DNA of 64,000 nt. Origin: Zanthoxylum bungeanum (Eukaryota; Streptophyta; Magnoliopsida; Sapindales; Rutaceae). Positions 24,706 through 36,590 of the stretch are shown here, one piece after another (position 1 is the first letter of the stretch; the number at the start of each line of letters is the position of its first letter). A model generated the notes under the pieces. The model did no database searches. It saw only the letters and a list, made by a program, of their open reading frames with translations, and had not been told where the DNA came from. The translations under genes were made by a program, and so were the position numbers. The stretch is from NCBI GenBank assembly GCA_019454045.1, contig SKCR01023421.1, positions 124,001 through 188,000 of the forward strand. Direction: 5' to 3'.

Positions 24706-25792
24706 TATTAGTTCCATGTGTATTGGAAACTTTTGTAACAAAACAAGTTAAATTGAGTTATAATGAGTCTTGAAGGTCTAGGAGCAATTGGATAAGTATT
24801 TGGATAACATCTGATGTAGATATCAGACATATATTCACTCTTTTAGACATTTCAGATGGTTTATAGCTCCAATTGACATGAGATCAATTTCATTGGAAAA
24901 TAAACTCAAAGAAGATGGTGTACATATAAAGAAGGTATGATTTGGCCAAGGGACGAGAAAGTTACAAGCATTTTAAGTTACACCTTAAAACCTGCCAATG
25001 AAGTGCGTTCGAGTTGCGTTCGTGTGCGTGTTCTAAAGCCCAATGGCAGGACTTTGCGTTTGAGAGGCGTTCGAACGCCCGTGCATAAGTGGGTTATTTT
25101 GGACATGTTTTGAGCCAGTTTTGCACAAGGAAAAACTTATTTTTGCTCTATCTATTTAAACAAATACTTAGCCACTTTAACCAAGTGAAGAAACACAATT
25201 TAGATAGCCTCTATATACTTGTTTCTTCCTTCTTGACAATCAACCTAGAAGACTTCATTGATTATTTTGTCTATTTGCTTTGGTAAAATTGTTCATTGGT
25301 AACCATTAGCATAAAAACACAATCTGAATCCAATTTCCTAAGCCTTCAGAGTTCTGAAGTAGGAAGATTGGTAGTCAGAGTTCTGGCGTTGCGAGTTCGC
25401 ATGGTTGATCCATTCAGAGACTTCAGAGGTTCTGAAGAAGGCTGCTTGGTGTGGGCTTGAAAAGTTCTTCGAGTTATTACAGTCTAGAGGTATTCGTGTA
25501 TGTGAAGTTTTCACTATAGGTCATATACCATCACTGTAAGTTTTCTCATATATAGTGGATTCGGGTGGTAGCATATACTCGGTGTGGTTTTTTACTCACA
25601 TGAGTTTTCCATTTCGTTAATAAAATTTCTGTGTTAATTTTGTTACTACTTTGATAAATTTACTTTAATTCATATTTGTATAGAATTAAGGGTGCTTGTT
25701 GATTCAAACAATAGTTTCTCTAACTTTGACTCATCTTAGATAGAGTAGTATTCCGCATAGGGTCAAAACCTTAGGACAAAATCGAATTTTCA
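24706..25792 (+). repeat. LTR of SIRE-like copia, copy A
   Basis: It starts TATTAGTTCC (copy B has TGTTAGTTCC) after a purine-rich run, and ends near gacaaaatcgaattttca. It aligns with the minus-strand LTRs of copy B at 44988-45687 and 63701 onward (ggttctgaccc in reverse). It contains gcgttcgaacgcc palindromes near 25010-25080. The 65-residue ORF at 25089 is not a gene. Confidence 0.75.
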
Positions 25793-26904
25793 AGTAAAAA
25801 TACTCATTAACACCTCTACGCAGCAATCTAAATAACCAGACATATTTTTTTATCAGCACCAAGGTTCATGGTGGAACTCAAAGAGGATACTATAGAGGAT
25901 GACTCATCACACGAAACTTCCCACATTGTGGGCTCCGTGAAGGATTCAATATGTACACAACCTTACATTTATTTACAAATAGATTTTTCGTAACTCGAAT
26001 CTGTGAACTCCATATCACACAATAATAAAAATTTAGGCCCTCCAAACTTGAATTTACTGAGAAAGGATAGTGACCCACTATGTTAAATTTTGTCCTATCA
26101 ATCCCATTATAGAAATTATAAATTGAACCTAATGTTTGGAGAGGATAGTAATACCTTAAAATATGCAAATCTCATTTGAAGTCTTAACATATGTTAAAAC
26201 GTGCTATCTAGTGACGCATAGGTGGTATGTTTTTACTTAGCGGCTTATTGTTGTTGCGCCTAGTGCAGGAATGGGCAACGTTTTTGTCAATTCCGATACC
26301 AAAAGCCATCATTGACAGTTATAAATTTTGAAATTCTAACCCAAATACAGTCAGTTTTTATCCCTACTCATAATTTTACAAAATCAACTCGCTATCTCAT
26401 AAATTTCAAAACCAACAATGTAAAACATAGGTCCTAAGTTTAAAAAAAAAAAAACCCTAATTTTTTCAATTTTCATTTTTTTCTCAATCACTCAAATAAC
26501 ATTTTAATAAGATTAATTTTTCCAAATTACACCAAACTCTAACCCTATTTTTCAAAATCCTTGATTTTCGAGAAATTTCATAGGCCCCGTCTATATGCCA
26601 TAGGCGCAGCAGACTAGCTCTTAGCACGTTTTAGAACATTACCGATGATGTGCGTATAAATCCATCACAAATATACCACTTTTCATAGACAATATATCAA
26701 AAACATGCTTGAAATACAACACCAAAATAATAAGTTTATGGAGAAGACAACGACTATAATTGAAAGCTCATACAATGTCTCTTGCATGCAGTGTTGAGTT
26801 TCCTCTTTGCGTAGTTATCACATTATCATTAGGCGCAGTAGAACCATCTTGCACTACGGATTCAGTAGAAGTCTCTATATTGTTATCCCTTTCCTTTTAA
26901 ATCT
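25793..26904. other. Intergenic, no gene recognised
   Basis: A+T-rich. The minus-strand ORF at 25890-26168 has no family features. No repeat ends were identified. Confidence 0.45.
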
Positions 26905-27206
26905 AAGGAAATTATCAATTGTATACTTAAATATTGGCACGTTATAAAAATACTCAAATCCTAAAATTTTATTCACCAGGCCACTCAAATATTATAAAGT
27001 GTATCAAATTTGTACCGAATTTGGGTATACTATTAAAAATATGTCAAACATTGGACATACATATGATGCGAAATAGGTGGACGTTCTCTATATTTTTTTT
27101 ATAGGTTTTGTAATCTTTGAATGGTCAGGTAAATAAAATTTCAAGATTTATATATATATTTTTTATAATATATCAATTCTTAAATATACGATTGATAATT
27201 TTCTTT
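26905..27206. mobile_element. Fold-back MITE with long inverted repeats
   Basis: The left arm begins aaggaaattatcaattgta and the right arm ends tacgattgataattttcttt. The arms remain complementary, imperfectly, for roughly 90-100 bp each, including aaaattttatt near 26965 and 27140. With about 300 bp in total, most of it is stem. A target duplication is not clear, so the superfamily is open. Confidence 0.65.
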
Positions 27207-27239
27207 AAACAATAAGATCTTTCATAATCATAACTTACT

Positions 27240-27678
27240 AGTTTGGCCTTAAAAATGTTGCAAAACATCCATATGAAAGAGTGAAACTCTTGAATATCCA
27301 TCAACATGTTGTGATTCTCTAATCAATGAAGAGTGTTTATGAGGAAAAAATGAATTCTATTACTACAAGAACATAATTTACAAGTGTTTGAAACTTTACA
27401 AAAAAAAAAAAAAAATCTCACTCTCTACACTCTATTAGCTTTCTTGTCTTGAAGATTAATATTTTGGGATGATTTGAGCTCTCTATTTATAGTAAAGCTC
27501 AAGCTCACTATTACAACCACTCAATAAATGTGCTTAAAGCAAACTTGAAGTTTTGCTTCATAAGTCAATAAAGAAGATTTCTTATTTGGATGCTTGCATC
27601 ACAAATTTCAACATGCAAATCTTCCACAAAAAGTTGCATTGGATGGTTTTTGGAGATGGAATGCAGCTGGATTCTACA
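27240..27678 (-). repeat. 3' LTR of copia remnant X
   Basis: On the minus strand it starts TGTAGAATCC at 27678, directly after a polypurine tract (GGAGGAGGAGAAT, 27679-27691), and contains a TATA-like CTATAAATAGAG near 27490. The far end is undefined. No matching 5' LTR was found in the window. Confidence 0.6.
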
Positions 27679-27719
27679 ATTCTCCTCCTCCAGCTACATC
27701 CGAAATTATTATCATTTGA

Positions 27720-28440
27720 CAACTATCCCGACAATGTCTCTACACAGTTCTAGTTTGTCCAGAGTAACCACCTTTGTTACATATTACATGGATTCTCATA
27801 GATATGGATCTTCACCAGTCTCAGCAGTTGTTGATCCATCACCTCACGTATCCAATTATAACAGGTATCGATATGCTTCGTCAGGGAATGATACATTGAT
27901 TTCTTTCTCAAGTCCAGAGAACTCTAACTATCATAATGTATCTTGTATTCTATCTGTTTAATCCATAATTCTTAGAAAAAATACTTTAGCCACAATATTT
28001 CATTTCCTTCTTTCGCTGATGTAATATACTTAGCTTCTGTTATGGATAATGTAATACACATCTGTAATCTTGACTGCCATAACACAACTCCCCTTACAAA
28101 AGCTTATAGAAAACCTGATGTAGATTTTCGACCATCAAGATTTTTTGCCATATCTGAATCTGTGTAGCCTTCCAAGATTGGATCATCTCCCCCGTAGCAC
28201 AAATAAAACTTCGATGTATCTTTGATGTATATGAGAATCCATTTGACTGTCTCTCAATGTCACTACACCCACTGCGTGAGCAATATCTGGCCTGGTACAT
28301 ACCATAACATACATTAGGCTTCCAACTGTAGAAGAGTATGTTATTGATGTAATCTCCTCCATATATTTCTTGGATAAGGGACACAAACTCTTTCTCAATT
28401 TAAAGTGGTGCGCTAGCAAAATGATGACAGGATTGGTATT
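27720..28440 (-). pseudogene. Copia X RNase H and RT-RNase H connection, broken
   Basis: Minus-strand frames give 'VGSLMYVMVCTRPDIAHAVG' (about 28260-28340), then 'VVLWQSRLQMCITLSITEAK' (about 28000-28080) and a tail resembling 'KHID..YNWIREVMDQQLLR..KIHIYENP' before the polypurine tract. These are the RVT_2 end, RNase H core and C-terminus of a copia polyprotein. Stops and frame shifts are frequent. Confidence 0.85.
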
Positions 28441-29340
28441 TTATATATCGAATCTTCTGACTACCCGTTCAATATAATTCTATTGTGAAAGCCACAACCT
28501 TTTGTTTTATCTATCTCGAACTCTTTGCATTCCCAAAATCTATTGAGCTGGTCCTAAGTCTTTTATGTTAAAAGACTTAGAGAGTTCCTTCTTCATTTGG
28601 TTGATCTTTGTTGCATCTTGTCCAACCAAATCAACATGTTGTCTACATATAATAGAAGAGCAATGAAATTTCCATCAGGAAACCTTTGAATGTAAACACA
28701 TTAGGCTGCTATAGTTTTTTTGAGCCTTGACTCACCATGAACAAGTCAAACTTCTTATACCACTTCCTTTGTGTTTGCTTGAGGTCGTATAAGCTCTTAT
28801 TCAGCTTGCAAACAAGGTTGTCTTTTTCTGAAACCTTCTGGCTGCGCCATGTAGATTTCTTCATGTAGATCACCATGAGGAAATGCTATTTTAACATCTG
28901 TTTGTTCAAGCTGTAAATTCAAAATGACTATCAATCCTATGATAAATTGGATAGAAGCCATTATTGCAATCAGTGAAAAGATTTCATCAAAGTCGATTTT
29001 CTTTTTCTGTATGAATCATTTTACTACTAATCGGGCTTTGTGTTTCACCATATTTTCGCTGCCATCTTTCTTCAGCTTGAATACCCATTTATTCTTTAGT
29101 GCATTATTTCCATATAAGAGCTTGATTATCTCGTAAGTATGATTCTTCTACAAAGATTTCATTTCATCTTGCATTGCATGCAGCCATTTTCCTTTGTCTT
29201 TATGAGATATAACTTCTTTGAAATTTTATGGCTCCCCTTCGTCAGTAAGCAGAATATAGTCAGATCCTAAGTATCTGTTTGATGGAATTCGGCCTCACTC
29301 AAATCTTCGTACTGAAGGTTTACTGGTTTCTGGAGGTCTA
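28440..29340 (-). pseudogene. Copia X reverse transcriptase, broken
   Basis: Minus-strand pieces: 'KNKWVFKLKKDGS' and 'KHKARLVVK' near 29040-29110, 'QTDVKIAFPHGDLHEEIYMA' near 28845-28905, 'KLNKSLYDLKQTQRKWYKKF' near 28745-28815, and a catalytic region reading YVDN instead of YVDD near 28640. The D-to-N change in the active site and many stops make it inactive. Confidence 0.85.
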
Positions 29341-29960
29341 TCATCATCCAAATCTGTGAATGATCTTATAGCCTCTGATAGAGCGGGTGCAGCTCCTCCT
29401 GCTCAACGTCATCTTCTTCCTCTAGTTCTGCTTCTAAAATATATACACCCCATCATTATATGTAGCCACTCGTGTTGGTGTGGGGTTGTATCTAGATTTG
29501 AATTGGTTTTGCCAGCAATAGAATTAGAAGATATCTTGGGCTTTTCAATGTCTTATATTGTCTGGTCTTCAAGAAACACTACATCTCTACTTCAGATGTC
29601 TTTCTTTTCCTTCCAGTCCCATATTTTATATTCGAATTCCTCATCTCCATATCCTATAAAGATGCATGAAGTAGTCTTTGCATCGAACTTCTGCCCAAGC
29701 TCCTTGGATACATATGCAAAGGCTAAACAACTGAATGTTCTAATGTGAGACAATGAGGGATTCTTACTATACCACACTTTTTCTGAAATTCTCAAAATTC
29801 AACGGTACAGATGGTGATTGTTGATCAGGTAGCAGGCGGCACGAACAATTTATCCCCAGAATGGCTGTGACATGTTTATATGTTGTGAAGAAATCTCTAT
29901 GATGGGTGACGTGGTAGGATGCTACTATCTACCACCCACTCAACATCTTTAGTTACGGTG
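29340..29960 (-). pseudogene. Copia X integrase C-terminal part
   Basis: ORF 29592-29795 reads 'SHIRTFSCLAFAYVSKELGQ' and 'TTSCIFIGYGDEEFEYKIWD', the integrase C-terminal block (normally GYGDEEFGYRLWD). The preceding 'AAYLINNHHLYR'-like segment is in 29800-29900. The catalytic core with its DDE residues is absent, lost where the insert at 29985 begins. Confidence 0.85.
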
Positions 29961-29984
29961 TGAAAACATATATCTTATTGGATG

Positions 29985-30690
29985 GAGCTAAGGATGGAAA
30001 AATCCGGATCCGGACCCAGGTCCGCACGGACCTGAATCCGGATCCTCAAGCACTTCAAGCGTCCCGGGTCCGAATGCGGACTCTGGAAAACACATCTGGA
30101 TTCGGACATAGATATACCTAGAACGGTTCCGGTTATGCCCGGGATCCGTAACGAGTAGTTCCTCCATTTTATTTTTTTAAGCTCCACGCCTCCACTGTTT
30201 AATATTATATATTATTGAATACATTAGAAATTACAAAACACATAAAATTACCTAAGTTTCAATATAAGTACATAGCTAAAAGTTTTAACACAAGTACATA
30301 ACTCCGGTGAAGTCGTGACTCGGGAAGATGACTGGGTGAGGTGACTGAAACTGCGGCAGCTGCCTGTGGTTTCCTGATGGGTAGTGCCATAGTGGGCTAG
30401 TGATGGGCTGGTACATGACTGGCCGTGGCTGGTCGGCGTCGCTGGTGGCTGAGAGAGTGAGAGAGATGCGATGAGATAAGGTGAGATGAAGAATGAAGAT
30501 GAAGCTAGAATACTCTATTATGGATTTTATGATTTTGACTTTCATTTTATGTTTCTTTTTTTTTTACTGGGTACCCGGGTCTGGAATCACCCAGACTAGT
30601 ATCTGGACCCGGTTACATCTCGGTCTTAAATTTAAAACATAAATTTGGGTCTTTCCAGACCCGGGTCTATCCAGGTTGTCCGGACAAATA
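29985..30690. mobile_element. G+C-rich insertion inside copia X, hAT-like
   Basis: Both ends carry runs such as atccggatccggaccc and gacccgggtct, like the ends of the hAT-type MITEs here. It separates the integrase tail from gag of copia X. The 86-residue minus-strand ORF (30285-30545) has no recognised domain. Exact ends and duplication were not found. Confidence 0.4.
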
Positions 30691-30699
30691 CTAGTGTCT

Positions 30700-31495
30700 C
30701 TACATTATTGTTTTTTAGTTGGGAATTGTCTTGACTTTGCTCTCGTTGCAACCTTTGGTAATTCTTCTTTAAGTGGTCTTCTATGCCATAATAGTAGCAC
30801 TTGTAAGTAGGCTTTCATCCATCTGCGGATTTGCCTCTACTTCTCCATTTGACTCGATTTTTATCTCGTTATCTTCCTCGAATCTCCGTGACAATGGCTT
30901 GTATCTGATATGTGTCCATGTCTTTTCTTTTGGCCTCCTCATTTGACATATCATTTTTTACCATATGCATGATAAGTTTTCCTCTTAGAGCCGAATTGCT
31001 AAGAGTAACCACCAATGTCTCCCAGCTATTAGGAAGAGAATTGAGTAGTAAGAGGACTTATACTTAATCTCCAGTTGTATGTCTACTATAGACAATTGGT
31101 TCACCAAGCTCTGGAACTCATTGGTGTGCTCTACTACTAAAGTTCCACTCCTTAACTTCAAGTTCACCATACGCTTCATTATTAAGACTTTATTCCGAGC
31201 TGTCTTGGCCTGGTACATGTTTTCCAACTTTATCCACATTTCGTAAGCATATGTATCATGTGCTATGTGGTGGAAGATGATGTGATCGATCCACTACCTA
31301 ATCTGAATCAAAGTTATGTTATTAAGTTATTTCAGTCACTCTCTTTGACAGAATCTGATCTCACTCATTTCACCTCGATTATATCGAACATAACTTTTTA
31401 GTGTAAATAATTTATCATCTGAGGCCTCTAGAAGGGGTAATTGGTTGCTGTCATCTTGTTCATCACACCACAAGAGGAGTCTTCCATTTCCATTT
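30700..31495 (-). pseudogene. Copia X gag, broken
   Basis: The ORF at 30985-31239 reads 'MWIKLENMYQAKTARNKVLI' then 'LVVEHTNEFQSLVNQLSIVD', the core of copia gag (UBN2). The start, 'MEDSSCGVMNKMTATNYPLL', lies near 31440-31490 in another frame. Upstream of it the DNA changes to integrase of a second element, so the 5' end of X is missing. Confidence 0.88.
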
Positions 31496-31540
31496 TAATT
31501 TAACATTTAAAATAAAAATAGGACAAAATTGGGGTGATTT

Positions 31541-32170
31541 TCATAAATCAGAGGTCATCGTTACATCCAAAACGGTCGAATAAAGAGAGTAAGGAGAAGT
31601 GGTTTCGGTTTTTGCGCTCAGCAATCCCGTTTTGTTGAGGAGAATAAAGAGCAGTGGTTTCGTGAATAATTCCGTGCACATAACAATATTCACCGAATAG
31701 TTAAACATATTCACCACCTCTATCGCTCCTGATTCTTTTGATTTTCTTGCCAAGTTAATTTTCAACTTCGTTCTCAGTGTATAAAGCTTTCAAATAGCTT
31801 CATTTTTTCTCCTCAACAAATACACATAACTGAATCTTGTGCTATCATCGATAAAAGTGACAAAGTACTTTTTACCGCCTATTGTTTGCACAGTATTCAT
31901 GTCACACACGTCAGTGTGTACAAGTTCCAAGGGTTCAGAACTTCGTTCTATGATGTTCTATGTATTTTTGCTTCAACACATGCCTCACACTTATGTTGGC
32001 TACCAATGCAAATTTAGGTATAAGATCCATGTTAATGTATGCATCGTATCATAATTAACATGTCCCAACCTCCTATGCCATACATTTTGTGACTCAATAA
32101 CATAAGCGGAAGTTGTAGCTTTATTATTAGCACTGTATCGATGAATTTGAAAAAGCCCTCAGTGAGGTTT
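31541..32170 (-). pseudogene. Copia Y integrase, truncated
   Basis: Minus-strand frames give 'ERSSEPLELVHTDVCDMNTV' and 'FVTFIDDSTRFSYVYLLRRK' (core with first Asp) at about 31800-31950, then '[10 protein letters not shown]' near 31610-31640 (DDE glutamate). Homology ends there and gag of copia X begins nearby, so the two remnants are fused. Confidence 0.82.
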
Positions 32171-32500
32171 TTTTTTCCTACATAGGCATCATTTTTGGTC
32201 AATACAAACTTGTCAGAAACAAAAACAAGCTTGAAGCCATTCTTGCTAAGGAGAGAACCCGAGACCAAATTCTTCTGAATATCTGGAACAAGCAAAATAT
32301 TCTTCAATGTAAGCTCCGTTTCGGATGTCATCTTCAGAACCACCGTGCCTTGTCCAACCACTCTAGAGGTAGACGAGTTTCCCATTGTCAGATGATCACT
32401 CCATCGACCTTATGATACAAGGAAATCATTCTGCTATCTGCACAGATATGACGAGTAGCCCCAGTGTCTACCCATCATTCTCTCAGATTCCTTACCAAGT
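32170..32500 (-). pseudogene. Copia Y aspartic protease
   Basis: 'WVDTGATRHICADSRMISLY' (about 32400-32475) carries the DTGA active site. ORF 32032-32385 continues 'SRVVGQGTVVLKMTSETELT' and 'LVPDIQKNLVSGSLLSKNGF', typical of copia protease. A stop or frame change separates the two parts. Confidence 0.85.
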
Positions 32501-33385
32501 TGGCTTCAGTTACTACTGCTGGGAGGTTCATTTCTGAGATCTCATCAGTTAACTGCTCATCTTCAGTGACATGGGCCTCATTTGTCTTGCCCTTGTCGTG
32601 AGACTTCTTATTTCTGCAGTCTTTTGACATATGACCGCCTGTTTCACAGTTGTAGCACTTCCACTTAAACTTTTTGTTCGCTTGGGAAGAATAAGCTCCA
32701 CTGTTCTTTCTCTTCTTGCTACTCTTTACACCCTCGATGATGTTGGTATTAGACTCCATAGTCTTGTATCTAGCCTTTTTCGGACTTCATGTTGTCTTCT
32801 TTGATTCTCAATCGATCTCCAAGGCCTTCAAGGCTCATCTATTTCTTTTTGTGTTTCAAATAGCTCCTAAAGTCCTTCCATGATGGAGGCAACTTTTCAA
32901 TTTGTGGCAACTTGAAACGTCTCACAGAGTTTCATACCTTCATTCAGTATTTCATGAATGATTAACTGAAGTTCACCCAACTGAGACATCACCATCCTTG
33001 AATCTATCAGCTTGTAGTCCAGGAACCTACCCACGATAAATTTCTTTTATCCGGCATCCTCAGTTTTGTATTTCTTCTCGAGAGATTCCCAGAGAATCTT
33101 CGCAGAAGACATGCCTTGGCACACATTATACCGGGTATTGTCAAGTCCACCCAAAAGGTAGATCTTGCATAGGAAGTCATCAGAAAACTATGTCTCTTCT
33201 CACAGTTCCTTGGCTGTTTCCGATTCACCCTCCACAGAATCCAGAGGATCTTTGAGGAACTTAGCCAACTGTAAACTTGTCAGATAGAACAACATTTTGC
33301 TCTGCCACTGTTTGAAGTTTACCCCACCAAACTTCTCCGGTTTTTCTCCATGAGAGACCGGTACTGTGTTGTTTCCGCTAGCCAT
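32500..33385 (-). pseudogene. Copia Y gag with zinc knuckle
   Basis: It starts at the ATG at 33383-33385: 'MASGNNTVPVSHGEKPEKFG' then 'FKQWQSKMLFYLTSL', the usual copia gag start. It breaks near 33200 and continues in other frames, for example 33007-33228. ORF 32475-32759 holds the knuckle 'CYNCETGGHMSKDC' (CX2CX4HX4C) and a lysine-rich stretch, then runs into protease. Confidence 0.88.
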
Positions 33386-33439
33386 ATGTAATTGGAAACA
33401 AATAGGGATCAATAAATCTATAAAAGATAAATTGTACAA

Positions 33440-35036
33440 CGATCAACAAAAATATTTTGTCTCAAGTGATATACCAAGTATCCACTTGTTGTTTTATTGG
33501 ACAGTAGTACCAATAAACACAAGTCCTTGAATTTCCAACCAAGATTTCTTATGAAAAGTAAATAAATGAATATTCGCAGAGGACGAGGGGAGTCCGGAGT
33601 AACCACTTAAGTCTCTTATCACTTAGGCTCATATCGCTATTTTGACAGAATATCCTTTAACCACTTTCTCAATAGAACCTCTTAGCAATTCAAACTCAGT
33701 ATTTCACTTTTTCAATGTCACAAAACAATATACGATAAGTGTAGATATATATATGTATGTGTCAACTAAGATTAGATGAAATTACTTGTGTAAAATTACA
33801 CTTTAAATTCTCAACCAAGTATGCAACACACAATTAGTTTTCAACTTTATCACTAAGTATATGCTTATGGTAATTGAACAACCTAATAATAACTTAAATC
33901 TATACTACCAAGATTAATGTGATTCAGTATATGATTAACTAAGTTATATTATTAACACTTAAATTAATCTAAGTTTTTACAGTTTATAACAATTCTAGGA
34001 CAGATTTGTTAGTGTCGCGTTCGTATCTACATTCGAACGAGACTGTCCAGTGTGTGTACATTCATGTTGCATTTGATAACGCGTTCGAACGGAATGTTTC
34101 CAGAGAGTTCATGTTCATATAGCATTCGATAAAGCGTTCGAACGGAATAATTCCAGAGAGTTTACATTCGAGTTGCGTTTAGGACGCGTTTGAACGAACT
34201 AAGTCAGAAGGTCTATGTTCGAGTTGTGTTTGAAGACGCATTCGAACGTTCTTAGGTAGAAGGCTTGCGTTCGAGTTGCGTTTGAATATGCATTCGAATG
34301 TTCTTACGAATTTTCAAATTTTTACCTTCGCGTGCATCGGAAGTTCAAACGCCCTACGGGTTTTTCATACACGGTCTGTATTTTTCCAGAAAATTTTCTA
34401 ACCTCGCATGCGAATTACTAACTAACAACACTAGATTGATAAGTTCCTAAGATTGTAGTACATATAATGTCATTAAACAAGAAATCAACATGCAACAAAC
34501 AAATCAAATCCAGAAACTAAAATTAGATCTAGCAAAACCCTAGAACTTGATCTGTAATAAAACCTGGAAAATGATGAACGCAATGATCCGAGTCGAGATT
34601 AATCTCTATCCTTAAGAACTTATCAGCCCCGTCTCGGTGCTCTACGGATTTGTGGCTAATGTTCTCCCAGGATAACCCGGATTCCTCTTGTTCAAGGGGA
34701 ACGCCTTAACAAGATCTTGAACTTGGAATATGGTGGAATTCTCTCAGACTCAAGAAAACAATATGAGACTCTCAGTTTTGGATGAAATTTGGATTTCTTC
34801 CTTGTGTGTAAAAAGGAACATAAAGCTTCCTTTTATAAGCATGGAATGGTGCCTCAAAGGCACCCTTAGGGTTGGGGTGCAACCCTCCAAAGGGTTATAC
34901 CCCTCTTATGCACCCCTTGGAGAAAAGGATCATTTTACATACACTTGGATGACATGTCCCTATGGGGTACTATCCAAGGGACATGTCCCTCCTCCATCCA
35001 AACAAGTATATTTGAAGATTTGAAGAATATCCAACA
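33440..35036 (-). repeat. 5' LTR and leader of copia Y
   Basis: On the minus strand it starts TGTTGGATATTC at 35036, with a TATA-like TTATAAAAGGAAG near 34835, and leads down to gag. The inner LTR edge and primer site were not found. It contains a cluster of TTCGAA motifs (34015-34330). The plus-strand ORF at 34730-35023 lies in the LTR and is not a gene. Confidence 0.55.
34015..34330. repeat. TTCGAA-centred palindrome cluster
   Basis: About eight units of the kind gcgttcgaacggaat or gcattcgaacgttc, spaced about 40-60 bp apart, with ccagagag between several of them. Many contain the palindrome CGTTCGAACG. Similar clusters are in the LTRs near 25010, 45350 and 53700. Confidence 0.75.
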
Positions 35037-35189
35037 ATGTCTTGTATAATAGCATAACTGAATAATTAAAAGATGAACCTACTTTAATTTGGCCAAAAAC
35101 TAGGGGATGAAGCATGTCTGCATTTCTGTGTAGAAAATTGGGAGGTTGTATATACATATGGATGTTTTGTTTTGAATAGTTTCCAAGGG

Positions 35190-35358
35190 GAATGACTTGA
35201 TGGTATAGGGCTCAGAATTTTACATTGAGGTTCTGGGTTTAAATTCAGGGAGTGCGTTTCTTGTAAGAGCCTGAGACAGTTAGTGGTTTTACTTGCTACG
35301 CTTAAGTCTGGAATTGGTAGTTTGACGGTGGGATGTCCAACGATTTCAAAAAAAAAAG
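35190..35358 (+). repeat. tRNA-derived SINE-like element, copy 2
   Basis: B-box-like gggtttaaattc at 35236-35247 (a decayed ggttcgaatcc), body ttgtaagagcctgagacag and ggttttac, ending in an A run (gatttcaaaaaaaaaa). It is collinear with copy 1 at 18455-18625. Target duplications not defined. Confidence 0.6.
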
Positions 35359-36144
35359 TTTGTTTTAAATAAAGTTTAGAAAATAAGTTACCCACCGTGA
35401 ATGATTAATGTTATGGTTAATCGTTGTTACGTGTTATATATACGTCATGAATTAAACTTATGGTGCATGTCATAAACCATAAACATACTTAGTTAGGTAG
35501 TGTGTGACATGACATAGGTATAAATTGAGTTAGGTCCAAGCCATCGAGGGTTTGGGTTGGTTATAGCCATGGGGGGTGGTTTGATACAATTATACATAAA
35601 CATTATATTATAGATATAAAAATATTTGTATATGTAGACTAAGTTAGCAATATGTCATTAGTGTGCGTGATATGATAAATTGTATTCCGATGTATGAGTT
35701 ATTTGACAGTGCTTGATAACTTTGTAATGTATGGCGTGATGTGCCCGACCGGTGAGCTTCTGGTTGAACGATGATGGGTGAAGATGTATTTCGTAATATA
35801 TCCGATATGTGAATGAATACTTTTGTTCTCTGCTCTTATGTTATTCCTATTTTCTGTTCTTATATTACTTTTAATTGATGTTTTGATGATAATTATGGTT
35901 TATAATTTTTGAATGATCAATAAGCAAAATTTTTGGGAAATTTATTTTGATTTATAATGATAAGGAAATATCTCTGTCTTGACACTTGTTATGAGGTTCT
36001 GACCATAAAAAAATGACTGATCCATTACTCTGTCGACATGGTCTTATTCATACACTGTCCGATTAGGACGCAACGAGACCGATTAGGATCGAACAATGTA
36101 CCATCTCCGTATCCAAATTTTTCTTGAGATGAAAGGGCTGTCTC
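35359..36144. other. Intergenic, no gene recognised
   Basis: A+T-rich, no ORF or repeat end identified. Confidence 0.45.
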
Positions 36145-36590
36145 CTTCCCATTAGGGGTGTTCATAGAGTCGGGGCAATCCGCGACCCGACCTGCGCGAG
36201 TTAAAATTTTTTTTGCAAAATTTCAACCGGATCCAAAATTTTCGGGTTGAGCAACGAGTTTGATATTAAAACCTGACCCTATAAAATTTTTATTATTTTT
36301 CTAAAATTATTATTATTTTTTTTAAAGTTTTTACTATTATTTCATTTGTTTATTATTTTTTTGTGTTAAAACTTTTATATATATGATAATTTTTTGGACA
36401 TAAAATAACTAATATTTATATTTCAAAATAATTTATTCATTAATTTTTTTAATGACCCGATGACCCGACTCAACCTGAACCCGATCGGGTTCCACATTCG
36501 CGTGACCCAATCCACGGCCCGACCCAATCGGATATCATAAAATTTCAAAAAACCTTATCCGACCCGATCCGTGAACACCCCAATTCTCAT
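36145..36590. mobile_element. hAT-type MITE, TAGGGGTGTTCA ends
   Basis: The element proper, 36153-36582, begins TAGGGGTGTTCA and ends TGAACACCCCA, an almost exact inverted repeat. Flanks cttcccat and attctcat agree at six of eight positions, consistent with a worn 8-bp duplication. Ends are rich in gacccga; the middle is A/T. No coding capacity. Confidence 0.75.

Noticed and set aside
30285..30545. 86-residue minus-strand ORF as a hAT transposase N-terminus
   Set aside because: No BED zinc finger or hATC motif seen; it lies in a short insertion without room for a transposase.
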